Origin: Rhodopirellula europaea 6C
Lineage (GTDB): Bacteria > Planctomycetota > Planctomycetia > Pirellulales > Pirellulaceae
NCBI RefSeq assembly: GCF_000338295.1
Contig: NZ_ANMO01000096.1
Coordinates: forward strand, 1-50,895
Length of the DNA: 50,895 bases
Direction: 5' to 3'
The notes under the pieces are model-generated. The model was not told where the DNA came from and did not search any database. It worked only from the letters and a program-made list of their open reading frames with translations. The translations under genes were made by a program, and so were the position numbers. Position 1 is the stretch's first letter, and each line of letters opens with the position of its first letter. This document shows positions 7,688-16,098 of this stretch, piece after piece.

Positions 7688-8581
7688 ATGACTGAAAGAC
7701 GACTGGAACCCGAAATCGTTTTTCGTTCGCCTTCGCACCGCGACTGCATGGATGCTCGTTTGGTTCTGGAATCGGTGGGAATCTCAAGCGAGATGGTGCA
7801 ACAATCCGGGGATTGGTGCTTGGTCGTGCCCGAAGCTCAAGTTGGAGCCGCTTTCGCTGAGTTGCAGTCGTATCGCAACGATCGTCTCGCCGAGATCAAG
7901 CAGTCGCTGCCATCGAAGGTCATCGTGTTCGGTGGTTCGATTGCGGGTGTGATTTACTACGCCATTTTCATTGTCTCGGTCGCCGTTCTGGCGGATACGT
8001 CTGCCTACGGGATCGACTGGAAAGCGGTCGGTCAGATGAACGCGGGCGATGTGATGAATGGTGAGTGGTGGCGAACAATCACTGCGCTGACGTTACACGC
8101 AGATGCCGGGCACTTGCTTTCAAATTTGGTCTTTGGTGGTGTCTTCGGCGTGTTGGCGGGTCGTCTTCTAGGTGGCGGATTGGCTTGGCTAGCAATTGTC
8201 TTGGCCGGTGCACTGGGGAACTTGATGAACGCCGTGATTCGGGACGCGGTGCACACTTCGATCGGCGCATCGACCGCGGTCTTCGCCGCGTTGGGGATCC
8301 TGGTCGCGCACGCGATGCACCCTCGATACAAAACATCGACGAAGGCATTGGTTCGCTGGAGTCCCTTGATCGGCGGCGTCCTGTTGTTGTCGTTCATGGG
8401 GCTGGAAGGCGAACGGACTGATGTCTTGGCACACGTCACCGGCTTCGTCGCTGGGACGCTGTTTGGCTGGATCGGATGCCGCTTGCCGGAGGCTTGGCTT
8501 GCCAGCAGTTCGTTCCAAATGGTCGCTGGCGTGATCACCGGCGCAATCGTGATTGGCGCTTGGGTGCTCGGAGCACCGTGA
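7688..8581 (+). CDS. rhomboid-family intramembrane serine protease
   Basis: A 297-residue membrane protein. Catalytic residues are visible: Ser195 in GASTAVFA (the GxSxxxF motif) and His249 in AHVTGF, with HADAGHLLSN supplying the conserved His/Asn helix and GEWWRTITALTLH the loop before it. The first 75 residues form a soluble domain (VFRSPSHRDCMDARLVLE, then a Trp-Cys-Leu-Val-Val-Pro strand). It resembles the DUF2007-type signal-transducing module sometimes fused to bacterial rhomboids. The ATG at 7688 is preferred because upstream codons in the same open frame look non-coding. The protease should cleave membrane proteins within the bilayer. It stands alone, so substrates cannot be guessed. 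Confidence 0.88.
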   Translation: MTERRLEPEIVFRSPSHRDCMDARLVLESVGISSEMVQQSGDWCLVVPEAQVGAAFAELQSYRNDRLAEIKQSLPSKVIVFGGSIAGVIYYAIFIVSVAVLADTSAYGIDWKAVGQMNAGDVMNGEWWRTITALTLHADAGHLLSNLVFGGVFGVLAGRLLGGGLAWLAIVLAGALGNLMNAVIRDAVHTSIGASTAVFAALGILVAHAMHPRYKTSTKALVRWSPLIGGVLLLSFMGLEGERTDVLAHVTGFVAGTLFGWIGCRLPEAWLASSSFQMVAGVITGAIVIGAWVLGAP

Positions 8582-8821
8582 TCTCCCTTTTTGAATTCAT
8601 TCGCTGAGTTCAATCTCTTGGCTTTGGGAACACCTGCCGAGTTCACGCCCGGGCATCGTTCACGTGGAAGCGTTTACAGTGTATTCTATACAGATAGGTG
8701 CACTTAATTGGCGTGGCGAAAACCGGTGGTACTGGGTCGCGCGTCAATCAAACCGTGCCGAGGTTCTGCGAACCCTGAACGAGACATGACCCGAAATCAA
8801 TCACATGACGTTGGCGAGTTC
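8582..8821. other. promoter region between rhomboid and c-heme protein genes
   Basis: Contains a short dyad TGTAT-TCT-ATACA near 8680-8692, about 130 bases before the chosen start of the next gene. It could be an operator or chance. A possible longer N-terminus for the next gene from ATG 8786 lies here. Confidence 0.25.
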
Positions 8822-10132
8822 ATGACGAATCATCCATCGATAAAATGCCTGGTGGCGATGGCTTTGACATTGAGATGGTCGCTGTCGATTGGCGTCCTTT
8901 CCGCAGTGTCAGCGCAAGGGTTAATGGACATCGAGGAGCCGCCGTTTTCCTACTCGGATACGGTCGAGGACAATCGCGTCAGCCGGTTGATTGCGAAGAT
9001 CCAGTCCAAAGAAGTGCGTCTCGATTACAGCAAGCCACGCGGGCACTTGGAATCGCTCCTGCAGGCATTGGACATCCCGGTTTCATCGCAAACACTGGTG
9101 TTTTCCAAAACGAGCATGCAGGTACAGCATATTTCGCGTTCCAACCCGAGAGCCATCTACTTCAACGACGACACTTACGTTGGTTGGGTGCGAGGCAGCT
9201 CGTTGGTCGAAGTCTCAACCGCCGATTCGAAGTTGGGAGCGGCGTTCTATACCGTCGACATGAAACCCTGGCGAGCGAAGATGACGCGGTCAGACTATGA
9301 CTGTTTGGGTTGCCATGCCACATCGATGACGGGCGGGTTGCCGGGGCATATGATGCGCAGTGTTTCGCCGTTTCACGACGGCGGGATCAATGCCCAGTTC
9401 CCCTCGCACGTGACCAGTGATTCCAGTCCCTTTAAGGAGCGTTGGGGCGGTTGGTACGTGACCGGCAACCATGGTTCCATGCAGCACATGGGCAACGCCT
9501 TCTTGCGAGGCAACGCGTTGGATCTGCGTCGCAGCGGCAATGTCATGGACTTGGAAGATCGCTTTGACACTTCTGGGTACTTGATGCCGACCAGTGACAT
9601 TGCGGCGTTGATGGTGCTGGGGCATCAAACCAGTGTTCACAACGTTTTCGTCAAAGCGGACTTCACCGTCCGAAAGCTCGAGTACGATCGTGCACAGCGT
9701 CTGGCGAAGGGGCTGAGCGTCAGCGAAGCAGACGAGGCTGACCTGTCAATGCAAAACACCCACGCCGCACGCCAAGTGTTGAAGGCAATCTTGTTCTGCG
9801 ACGAGGAACCGTTGCAGTCACCAATCGACAGTGCGGGAGAGTTTGTGCATGAGTTCGAGGCACGCGGGCCGATTGATTCGAAGGGGCGATCCCTTCGGCA
9901 GTTTGATCTGCAAACCAGGTTGTTCAAATACCCGTGCAGTTTTCTTGTCTACACCGAAGCCTTTGACGCCCTCCAGCCAATCCTGAAAACAGAAATCATG
10001 TCTCAACTGCGAGCGATCCTGACTGGCGAGACCGTGCCCGACGACTACTCGCATCTGAATGCAACAACGCGAGCCGAGTTGCATGAGATATTGAGCGAAA
10101 CCCTAGCCGGCTATCGAGCCGGGCAGGACTAA
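8822..10132 (+). CDS. secreted protein with a single c-type heme-binding motif
   Basis: A 436-residue exported protein. The ATG at 8822 gives an N-terminus MTNHPSIK followed by a hydrophobic core and an Ala-x-Ala-like cleavage region (SAVSAQG); ATG 8786 is an alternative. A single CLGCH motif (Cys161 to His165) marks covalent heme attachment, in a context YDCLGCHATSMTGG-PGHMMR seen in uncharacterised secreted proteins of planctomycetes and related bacteria. The rest has many aromatic and His residues but no recognisable catalytic domain. It is likely periplasmic and involved in electron transfer or a heme-dependent oxidation; the exact role is unknown. It stands alone. Confidence 0.7.
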   Translation: MTNHPSIKCLVAMALTLRWSLSIGVLSAVSAQGLMDIEEPPFSYSDTVEDNRVSRLIAKIQSKEVRLDYSKPRGHLESLLQALDIPVSSQTLVFSKTSMQVQHISRSNPRAIYFNDDTYVGWVRGSSLVEVSTADSKLGAAFYTVDMKPWRAKMTRSDYDCLGCHATSMTGGLPGHMMRSVSPFHDGGINAQFPSHVTSDSSPFKERWGGWYVTGNHGSMQHMGNAFLRGNALDLRRSGNVMDLEDRFDTSGYLMPTSDIAALMVLGHQTSVHNVFVKADFTVRKLEYDRAQRLAKGLSVSEADEADLSMQNTHAARQVLKAILFCDEEPLQSPIDSAGEFVHEFEARGPIDSKGRSLRQFDLQTRLFKYPCSFLVYTEAFDALQPILKTEIMSQLRAILTGETVPDDYSHLNATTRAELHEILSETLAGYRAGQD

Positions 10133-10923
10133 ATCGCTTCAGAATTCACTGCACGACGCAGCGATGCATGCATGCTCCTGCTGCATCCAGCTCTCGACAG
10201 TTGAGCCGTTTGCATGTTGGTCAGTGTTCTCTCCAAAAGAACCGCAGCAAACGCCAAAGGGATCACTTGATGTCGTTCGGCATGAGCATGCTCGCCATCG
10301 AAGCCACGCCCACGTCGGTTGAATTGCCGAGTGTTTCAAGCTCCGATTCAAATTCGGCTTGAAGCTAATATCCGCAACTTGGACAAGCAAGAGTGCCCAT
10401 CCTACATGCATGAAAACGTCGTTGACGACTCAGTCGACAAGCCGCAGCGGGAGGGGGCGGAAAGCGAGCGTTCAGCGGCAATTCCGGCGAGGGTAGAACG
10501 CGCCGTTTCCCGTGCCCGGCCCCCTCCCTCGCGTACGCCTGAACGGCGTCGCTCGACCTCCCCCAAAACTTCGTTTCGGGAGAGGTTCTCAAATGCTGAA
10601 ACCCGCTAAAACGCGGCCTCGATAGACTGCGCGACCTCTACGCCTGAACGGAGTCGGTGTACCAATCCCCAAAACTTCGTTTCGCGATAGGTACATCGAG
10701 TGTAAATCTGCAGAAAAGCGGAGTGAAAAAACTGCACAACCTCTCAACGCAGAAAGGGCGAATGCAATTGCTGCATCCGCCCTCTGACGCGTCGATTGAA
10801 TGCCGCGCTCCTTAGCAACGCGTGAACAACAAGTCACGATGTTAGCGGTGTGGCGCAAGCCGCCCGGTGAGGAACCGGAGGGCTCGCGCCCTTCCGCTAC
10901 ATCACTTGTTGTTAACGTGGTTC
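10133..10923. other. convergent intergenic region with repeats
   Basis: Nearly 800 bases between two convergent genes. No gene seen. The middle holds two copies of a roughly 55-bp direct repeat and GC-rich stretches. The rest shows nothing recognisable. Confidence 0.5.
10530..10692. repeat. two imperfect copies of a ~55-bp intergenic repeat
   Basis: Copy 1 (10530-10585) and copy 2 (10637-10692) share the blocks CGCCTGAACGG-GTCG and CCCAAAACTTCGTTTCG in the same order, separated by about 107 bases. Each block contains short self-complementary pieces (CGAAAC/GTTTCG type). It looks like a dispersed intergenic repeat rather than an insertion sequence: no open frame and no flanking duplications are visible. 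Confidence 0.6.
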
Positions 10924-12132
10924 TTAGCTGGAAGCAGCCAGGACGCCGTGCGGGTCGAGCACGAATTTTTTGGCGGCTCCTTGATCAAAGTCGGCGTAGC
11001 CTTGAGGGGCATCTTCCAGCGAGATCACCGTTGCGTTGACCGCTTTGGCAATTTGGCAACGATCATGCAGAATCGCCATCATCAGGCCTCGGTTGTACTT
11101 CATCACGGGGCACTGGCCGGTGGTGAAGTGCAGCGATTTGGCCCAGCCCAAACCGATGCGGAGCGATAGATTGCCGGTTCGGGCTGCTTCGTCGACTCCG
11201 CCCGGATCATCGGTCACGTACAAGCCGGGAATGCCGACGCCGCCTCCGACTCGGGTCACTTCCATGACTTGGTTAAGCACCGTCGCGGGTTTCTCGACAC
11301 CTGATTCGCCGCCATGACCGCGGGCTTCGAAGCCAACACAGTCAACGGCACAGTCGACTTCGCGGGATCCCAAGATTTGTTCGATCATGTCTGGCAAAGA
11401 AGCCTCGGTTTTGAGGTCAACCGTCTCGCAACCGAACGAGCGGGCTTGCGCGAGCCGTTCCTCAACCATGTCGCCAACGATCACCACCGCTGCACCGAGC
11501 AACTGAGCAGCGTGAGCACATGCAAGTCCGACGGGGCCGGCTCCTGCGACATACACGGTGCTGCCGGTGGTCACGCCCGCGGTGTACGCGCCGTGGTACC
11601 CAGTTGGGAAAATGTCCGACAACATGGTCAAGTCGCGAATTTTCGCGAGAGCTTGGTCGCGATCAGGGAACGCGAGCAGGTTCCAATCGGCGTAGGGAAC
11701 CATCACGTACCGAGATTGGCCGCCGATCCAGCCGCCCATGTCGACGTAACCATAAGCTGCGCCGGGGCGGTCGGGGTTCACGTTTTCGCAAACGCCAGTG
11801 TCGCCTTCTTTGCAGCAGCGGCATCGACCGCACGCGATGTTGAACGGCACGCTGCAGATGTCACCCTTCTTGATGAACTCCACGTCGCGGCCGGCTTCCA
11901 CAACCTCGCCAGTGATCTCGTGCCCAAGCACCATGCCGGCCGGGGCTGTCGTGCGTCCGCGAACCATGTGTTGGTCGGAGCCGCAAATGTTGGTGGAGAT
12001 GACCTTCAAGATCACTCCATGATGGCACTGCCGAGTTTTTCCTCGATAGCTGAGTTCCAATTTGGGATCGTCGATCGACTGAACGTCGACCTTTCCATCG
12101 CCAAGGTACACAACACCTTTGTTATCTGACAT
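10924..12132 (-). CDS. fdhA: glutathione-independent formaldehyde dehydrogenase
   Basis: A 402-residue zinc-dependent medium-chain dehydrogenase. It has the catalytic zinc site (Cys50 in STNICGSDQHM, then LGHE) and a structural zinc loop CGRCRCCKEGDTGVC. The Rossmann motif VAGAGPVGLA and a long NAD-binding insertion fit the Pseudomonas putida FdhA type, which oxidises formaldehyde to formate with tightly bound NAD and without glutathione. Start ATG at 12132 (MSDNKGVVY) matches the family; the frame extends far upstream but with unrelated residues. Formaldehyde detoxification is known in planctomycetes, which also encode C1-transfer genes. It is monocistronic, divergent from the next gene. Confidence 0.93.
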   Translation of the reverse strand: MSDNKGVVYLGDGKVDVQSIDDPKLELSYRGKTRQCHHGVILKVISTNICGSDQHMVRGRTTAPAGMVLGHEITGEVVEAGRDVEFIKKGDICSVPFNIACGRCRCCKEGDTGVCENVNPDRPGAAYGYVDMGGWIGGQSRYVMVPYADWNLLAFPDRDQALAKIRDLTMLSDIFPTGYHGAYTAGVTTGSTVYVAGAGPVGLACAHAAQLLGAAVVIVGDMVEERLAQARSFGCETVDLKTEASLPDMIEQILGSREVDCAVDCVGFEARGHGGESGVEKPATVLNQVMEVTRVGGGVGIPGLYVTDDPGGVDEAARTGNLSLRIGLGWAKSLHFTTGQCPVMKYNRGLMMAILHDRCQIAKAVNATVISLEDAPQGYADFDQGAAKKFVLDPHGVLAASS

Positions 12133-12585
12133 CGAAACACGCCTCGTGGGGAATGAAGGAGCGAGCGGGAGAGAAGACAACCTTGGTGACGCCGACGGGA
12201 AGATCAACGTCACTAAGCCGAGAGGCAGTCTATCAGATGGAATCGTGGCAATGGGCGGCAGCGACCGATGTCGTTGCAAGGTTGATCGATTGTCAAAGCA
12301 CCCGAGCACCTCACCAAGTGGCTGCGCCGATGGTCTCTTCATTTGAGTCACGGATAGCGTGCGGCTTCGTGCGCTGTTGATTCGCGTGAATCGTAGCGGC
12401 AAAGTTGTCTCTAGATTAAGAACAGGTTCCTTCTTAGCTGCCGTCGCCACGCCGGTCCTCTCGTGCAGATATAATTGGCCAGTTCGCCCGTTCGACGATT
12501 CTTCCGTCTTGTGAAACTCGCCCGAGGTTGCTGGGTTCCAAGCGTCGTCGTTCCATCTAAACAGACCGTCGAATTCGGAGTTCCG
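12133..12585. other. divergent promoter region; no gene seen
   Basis: A 453-bp gap between the divergent formaldehyde dehydrogenase and esterase genes. It should contain both promoters. I see no convincing small gene and no clear operator dyad. Confidence 0.4.
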
Positions 12586-13461
12586 ATGCGATCTTTGATT
12601 CCCGCTTTTGTCGTCTCGCTCACGTTGACAAACTTCGTTTCAGCAGGCGAGGTGACGATTACCCCCGATGTGGTTTACGGCCACAAATTTGGATTGGCGA
12701 AGACCTTTGATGTTTTCCGACCAACCGAAAACAGCAATGGTGCGGCGGTATTGTTCATGGTCAGCGGCGGCTGGTACTCCGCTTGGACGCCGCCCGAGGA
12801 AACAAAGTCGATGTTCCGCCCGCTGACGGAGAAAGGGTTCACCGTTTTCGCGGTTCGCCACGGCAGCAGTCCCAAGTTTTCGATCGCCGAAGCGGTGGCT
12901 GATGTCCGCCAAAGCGTGCGGTTCATTCGCAATCATGCCGACCAGTTTTCGATCGATCCCGATCGCATTGGCGTCTTCGGGATGAGTGCCGGAGGACATT
13001 TGTCACTGATGCTTGGAACAGCTTCCGACGAAGGGGACCCGGAGGCCACTGATCCTGTCGCTCAAACCAGCAATCGTGTGCAGGCTGTTGTCGCTTACGT
13101 GGCGCCGACTGATTTGCAAGTCATGGCGAAAGACTCGCCCGATCGATTGCCAGTTTATGATCGTTTTCCCGCACTCGAAATTGACCAAGCCATTGCGGCA
13201 AAGGATTCGCCTCTGCGGTATGTCACACTCGATGATGCCCCGACACTATTGCTTGCTGGCGGGAAAGACGAACTTGTACCGATCTTTCACAGTCGCAATA
13301 TTCAAGCCGCGTTCGAAAGAGAAGGTGTGACCAGTCGCCTGATCGAGTTTCCCGAAGCCGGTCACGGGTTTGACGGTGAGGACGCGGCAAAAGCAACCAA
13401 GGCGATGGTCGCTTGGTTCGAGGCACATCTCACGGAAGGTTCGTCAGAGGAATCCAAATGA
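12586..13461 (+). CDS. secreted alpha/beta hydrolase (esterase/lipase type)
   Basis: A 291-residue exported hydrolase. It starts with a signal peptide (MRSLIPAFVVSLTLTNFVSAG). The nucleophile elbow is GMSAGGH near residue 134, with an acid in GGKDELVP and the catalytic His in EAGHGF near the C-terminus. HGSSPKFSIAEAVADV contains the usual oxyanion-side region of BD-FAE/acetyl-esterase-like enzymes. Likely removes ester groups from a polymer or small molecule in the periplasm. Its TGA overlaps the ATG of the next gene (ATGA), so the two are made together, linking this esterase to an exported oxidative enzyme. Confidence 0.85.
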   Translation: MRSLIPAFVVSLTLTNFVSAGEVTITPDVVYGHKFGLAKTFDVFRPTENSNGAAVLFMVSGGWYSAWTPPEETKSMFRPLTEKGFTVFAVRHGSSPKFSIAEAVADVRQSVRFIRNHADQFSIDPDRIGVFGMSAGGHLSLMLGTASDEGDPEATDPVAQTSNRVQAVVAYVAPTDLQVMAKDSPDRLPVYDRFPALEIDQAIAAKDSPLRYVTLDDAPTLLLAGGKDELVPIFHSRNIQAAFEREGVTSRLIEFPEAGHGFDGEDAAKATKAMVAWFEAHLTEGSSEESK

Positions 13462-15461
13462 CAATCAATTTAAATCCGATTGCCCTCGTCGCCCTGGGGC
13501 TGATTGCAATCAGCGGTTTGTCAGCCGCTGATGCTTCCGATTCCGAGGTCCGCCAGGGGCCGGTCGCAATCAAAGCAGGTGAAGTCGGCATCGGCAGCAT
13601 GATCCCGGATCTTTCGTTCACGGCGATCGACGGAACGCAGCTTCGTTTGAGTGAATTCGCCGAAGCTCCCGTCACCGTGGTCGCGATGACTGGAACGGGG
13701 TGCCCGTTGTGCTTGAAATACTCGCCGACACTGGCTGCGATCGAGCAAGAGTACAAGGACCGCGGCGTTCGTTTCCTATTCATCAACCCGAACAAGTCCG
13801 AAGACTTGGAACGGCTTCACAACGCCGTCCTGGTTCATGCTTTTCGTGGGCCCTATGTTCGCGATGATGATCGGGCGATTTCGCGAACGCTCGGTGTTAA
13901 AACAACGACGGAAGTGTTCGTTTTGGATCGCTCGCGAACGTTGGTTTATCGCGGAGCAGTCGATGATCAGTATGGGTTCGGCTATGCCCTGGAAACTCCA
14001 CGACAAACGTTCCTGAGGGATGCCATCGAATCGGTTCTGGACGGTGCGATTCCCCGAATCAGCGCGACGACTTCCCCCGGATGTGAGTTGTTGATGCAGG
14101 AGGATCCGACGATCGCCGAGGCAACCGAGATCACCTACCACCGTCAAATCGCAAGAATCATCAATCGAAATTGTGTTGAGTGCCATCGCGACACCGGGAT
14201 CGCGCCGATCCCTCTGGAAACGTACGAACAGGTCCAGGATTACGCGGGGATGATCCGTAGCGTCGTCGATCGAGGTGTTATGCCACCTTGGTTCGCGGCA
14301 CCGGTGGAAGCCAACGCGCTGGCGGGTGACCCACCAGTCCAGCACTGGGCCAATGAGCGTCGATTGTCGGCAACCGAAAAGGCAAAATTGTTCGCCTGGA
14401 TCGACGCGGACACACCCGAAGGTGATCCCGACGACGCTCCGATCGCCCAGCAATTCGCCGACGGTTGGTTGATTGGAAAACCGGATGCGGTGTTTGAATT
14501 TGCCAAACCCGTTCCAATTCAAGCGACCGGCGTGATGCCATACAAGAACATCACCGTGGAGACGAACTTCGAGGAGGGCAAGTGGGTGAGGGCAATCGAG
14601 GTTCGGCCCGGAAACCGAAGCGTCGTGCATCACGTGATTGTTTCGCTCCAATCTGACGAGGTTGACGAGCGATCGGGGTACTGGGGCGTTTACGTTCCTG
14701 GCAACAGCGTGCTTGACTATCCGGAGGGTTACGCAAAGTGGTTGCCGGCCGGGGCGAAGCTGCGATTCCAAATGCACTACACACCCAACGGAACCGCCAC
14801 CGAAGATAGCACTCGTGTCGGAATCATCTTTTCAAAACAACCACCGAAGCATGAAGTGAAAGTGGCCGGTATCGTCAATCCACGCTTCACGATTCCTGCG
14901 GGCGCAAGCGATCACGCGGTCACGGCAAAACTCAATGTCCCCGACAACGTTGAAGTTCTCGGATTCCTGCCACACATGCACCTGCGAGGCAAGGCAGCAC
15001 GGTACGAATTGATTCGTGATGGCAAGACCGAGACATTGCTTGACGTTCCTCATTACGACTTCAATTGGCAGTTGCTCTACCGATTGGCCCAGCCCCGCGC
15101 GATGCACCCTGGCGATACGATTCGCTACACGTCTTGGTATGACAACAGTGCGGGCAATCCGGCCAACCCTGATCCCACACGCGATGTTCGCTGGGGTGAG
15201 CAGACCTACGACGAAATGCATCTTGGATATGTTGAATACGTCGTCATGGAGCAAACGGTGAAGGCAAAGCCGGAATCGAGCAACGGCAACTCTCAGGCAA
15301 GGCTCTTTCGTCGGCTCGATGTGGACGGGGACGGGTTCATCACGCGGGCGGAAGTCCGCGAACGGATGCCAGGCGAGAAGTCAGCCGCCACCACGACTTT
15401 TGACCGACTCGACCGTAACCAAGACAACAAGGTTGATCGCGAAGAACTATCGCGACTTTAG
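13458..15461 (+). CDS. redoxin / c-heme / copper-monooxygenase-like / EF-hand fusion protein
   Basis: A 667-residue exported multidomain protein. After a signal peptide comes an AhpC/TSA-type redoxin domain (about 45-190) with TGCPLC, in which two Cys are spaced CxxC. A NCVECH c-type heme motif follows near residue 239. Next is a region resembling the type II copper ascorbate-dependent monooxygenase fold (about 350-610), with VVHHVIV and FLPHMHLRGKAARYE supplying His and Met ligands. Two EF-hands close the protein (DVDGDGFITRAE and DRNQDNKVDREE). The layout resembles planctomycete and acidobacterial exported redox proteins of unknown substrate. It is coupled by ATGA to the esterase upstream. 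Confidence 0.8.
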   Translation: MTINLNPIALVALGLIAISGLSAADASDSEVRQGPVAIKAGEVGIGSMIPDLSFTAIDGTQLRLSEFAEAPVTVVAMTGTGCPLCLKYSPTLAAIEQEYKDRGVRFLFINPNKSEDLERLHNAVLVHAFRGPYVRDDDRAISRTLGVKTTTEVFVLDRSRTLVYRGAVDDQYGFGYALETPRQTFLRDAIESVLDGAIPRISATTSPGCELLMQEDPTIAEATEITYHRQIARIINRNCVECHRDTGIAPIPLETYEQVQDYAGMIRSVVDRGVMPPWFAAPVEANALAGDPPVQHWANERRLSATEKAKLFAWIDADTPEGDPDDAPIAQQFADGWLIGKPDAVFEFAKPVPIQATGVMPYKNITVETNFEEGKWVRAIEVRPGNRSVVHHVIVSLQSDEVDERSGYWGVYVPGNSVLDYPEGYAKWLPAGAKLRFQMHYTPNGTATEDSTRVGIIFSKQPPKHEVKVAGIVNPRFTIPAGASDHAVTAKLNVPDNVEVLGFLPHMHLRGKAARYELIRDGKTETLLDVPHYDFNWQLLYRLAQPRAMHPGDTIRYTSWYDNSAGNPANPDPTRDVRWGEQTYDEMHLGYVEYVVMEQTVKAKPESSNGNSQARLFRRLDVDGDGFITRAEVRERMPGEKSAATTTFDRLDRNQDNKVDREELSRL

Positions 15462-15488
15462 AACGGTCGATACGTCTCCGTAATCAAA

Positions 15489-15992
15489 TCACGCCTCGTT
15501 CATGAGGTCGTGCTTTTTGGGTTCACACTCCGTTTGGAATGCAACGCGTTGAAACCAATCGATTCGCCTCTGAGTAACGGCTTGAGAATGGATGCCATCA
15601 CCAAGCGGGTTGGATTCATCGCCCGCCAGATTGGTTCGCGTCGGAAACCAGTCCAAGACGTGGATGGGTGTTGAATCGAACACGCCGGCTAAGACAACTT
15701 CCCGCAATCGCACGATGCAGGGAACACGGATACCGCCTTCGCAGAAGGAAACCTATCTCTTACGAAGCGGAGCGTTGCCTTCGGTTGTTTCCGGTGAATC
15801 GGTGGAAAGGTCATACTTGTGCATGACATCGCCGTTGTCATTCAAGAAGACCACCATCGTATTCTCGGCAGGTGACAGCTCGTCGAGCTTTCCAATCAGC
15901 CGGCCAGTCGACTTATCGCGATGCTTGATGGTGGCCAGATAGGTTGCGTTGTGCATTCCTTCCGGTGGAGCTCCTTGATCACGGAGCCCTGA
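15489..15992 (-). pseudogene. frameshifted sulfatase remnant
   Basis: Minus-strand pieces encode sulfatase landmarks in the right order but in different frames. First is ATYLATIKH plus GRLIGKLDELSPAENTMV and a degenerate VFLNDNG (normally SDNG). Then comes NAPLR followed by a frame break near 15752. The next frame has CEGGIRVPCIVR, TPIHVLDWFP and NLAG. The N-terminal third with the formylglycine Cys motif is missing. So at least one frameshift and a 5' deletion have inactivated it. It lies head-to-tail opposite the intact sulfatase fusion gene, a frequent arrangement in sulfatase-rich planctomycetes. Confidence 0.75.
15490..15518 (+). terminator. possible terminator after the redoxin fusion gene
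   Basis: Hairpin with arms CACG-CCTC and GAGG-T-CGTG (one bulged base), loop GTTCAT, followed by CTTTTT. It sits 29 bases after the stop codon of the upstream gene. It also overlaps the end of the sulfatase remnant on the other strand. Confidence 0.45.
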
Positions 15993-16098
15993 CTGGCTTT
16001 CTCAGTGATCGGTCGGCTGTGGTGACTCGATGGGAGTCGGGTTGTGCTAGAATGCTCTCGAAGCCGCCCCTTTGTTTTTCAAGAAAGCGAGTTAATGC

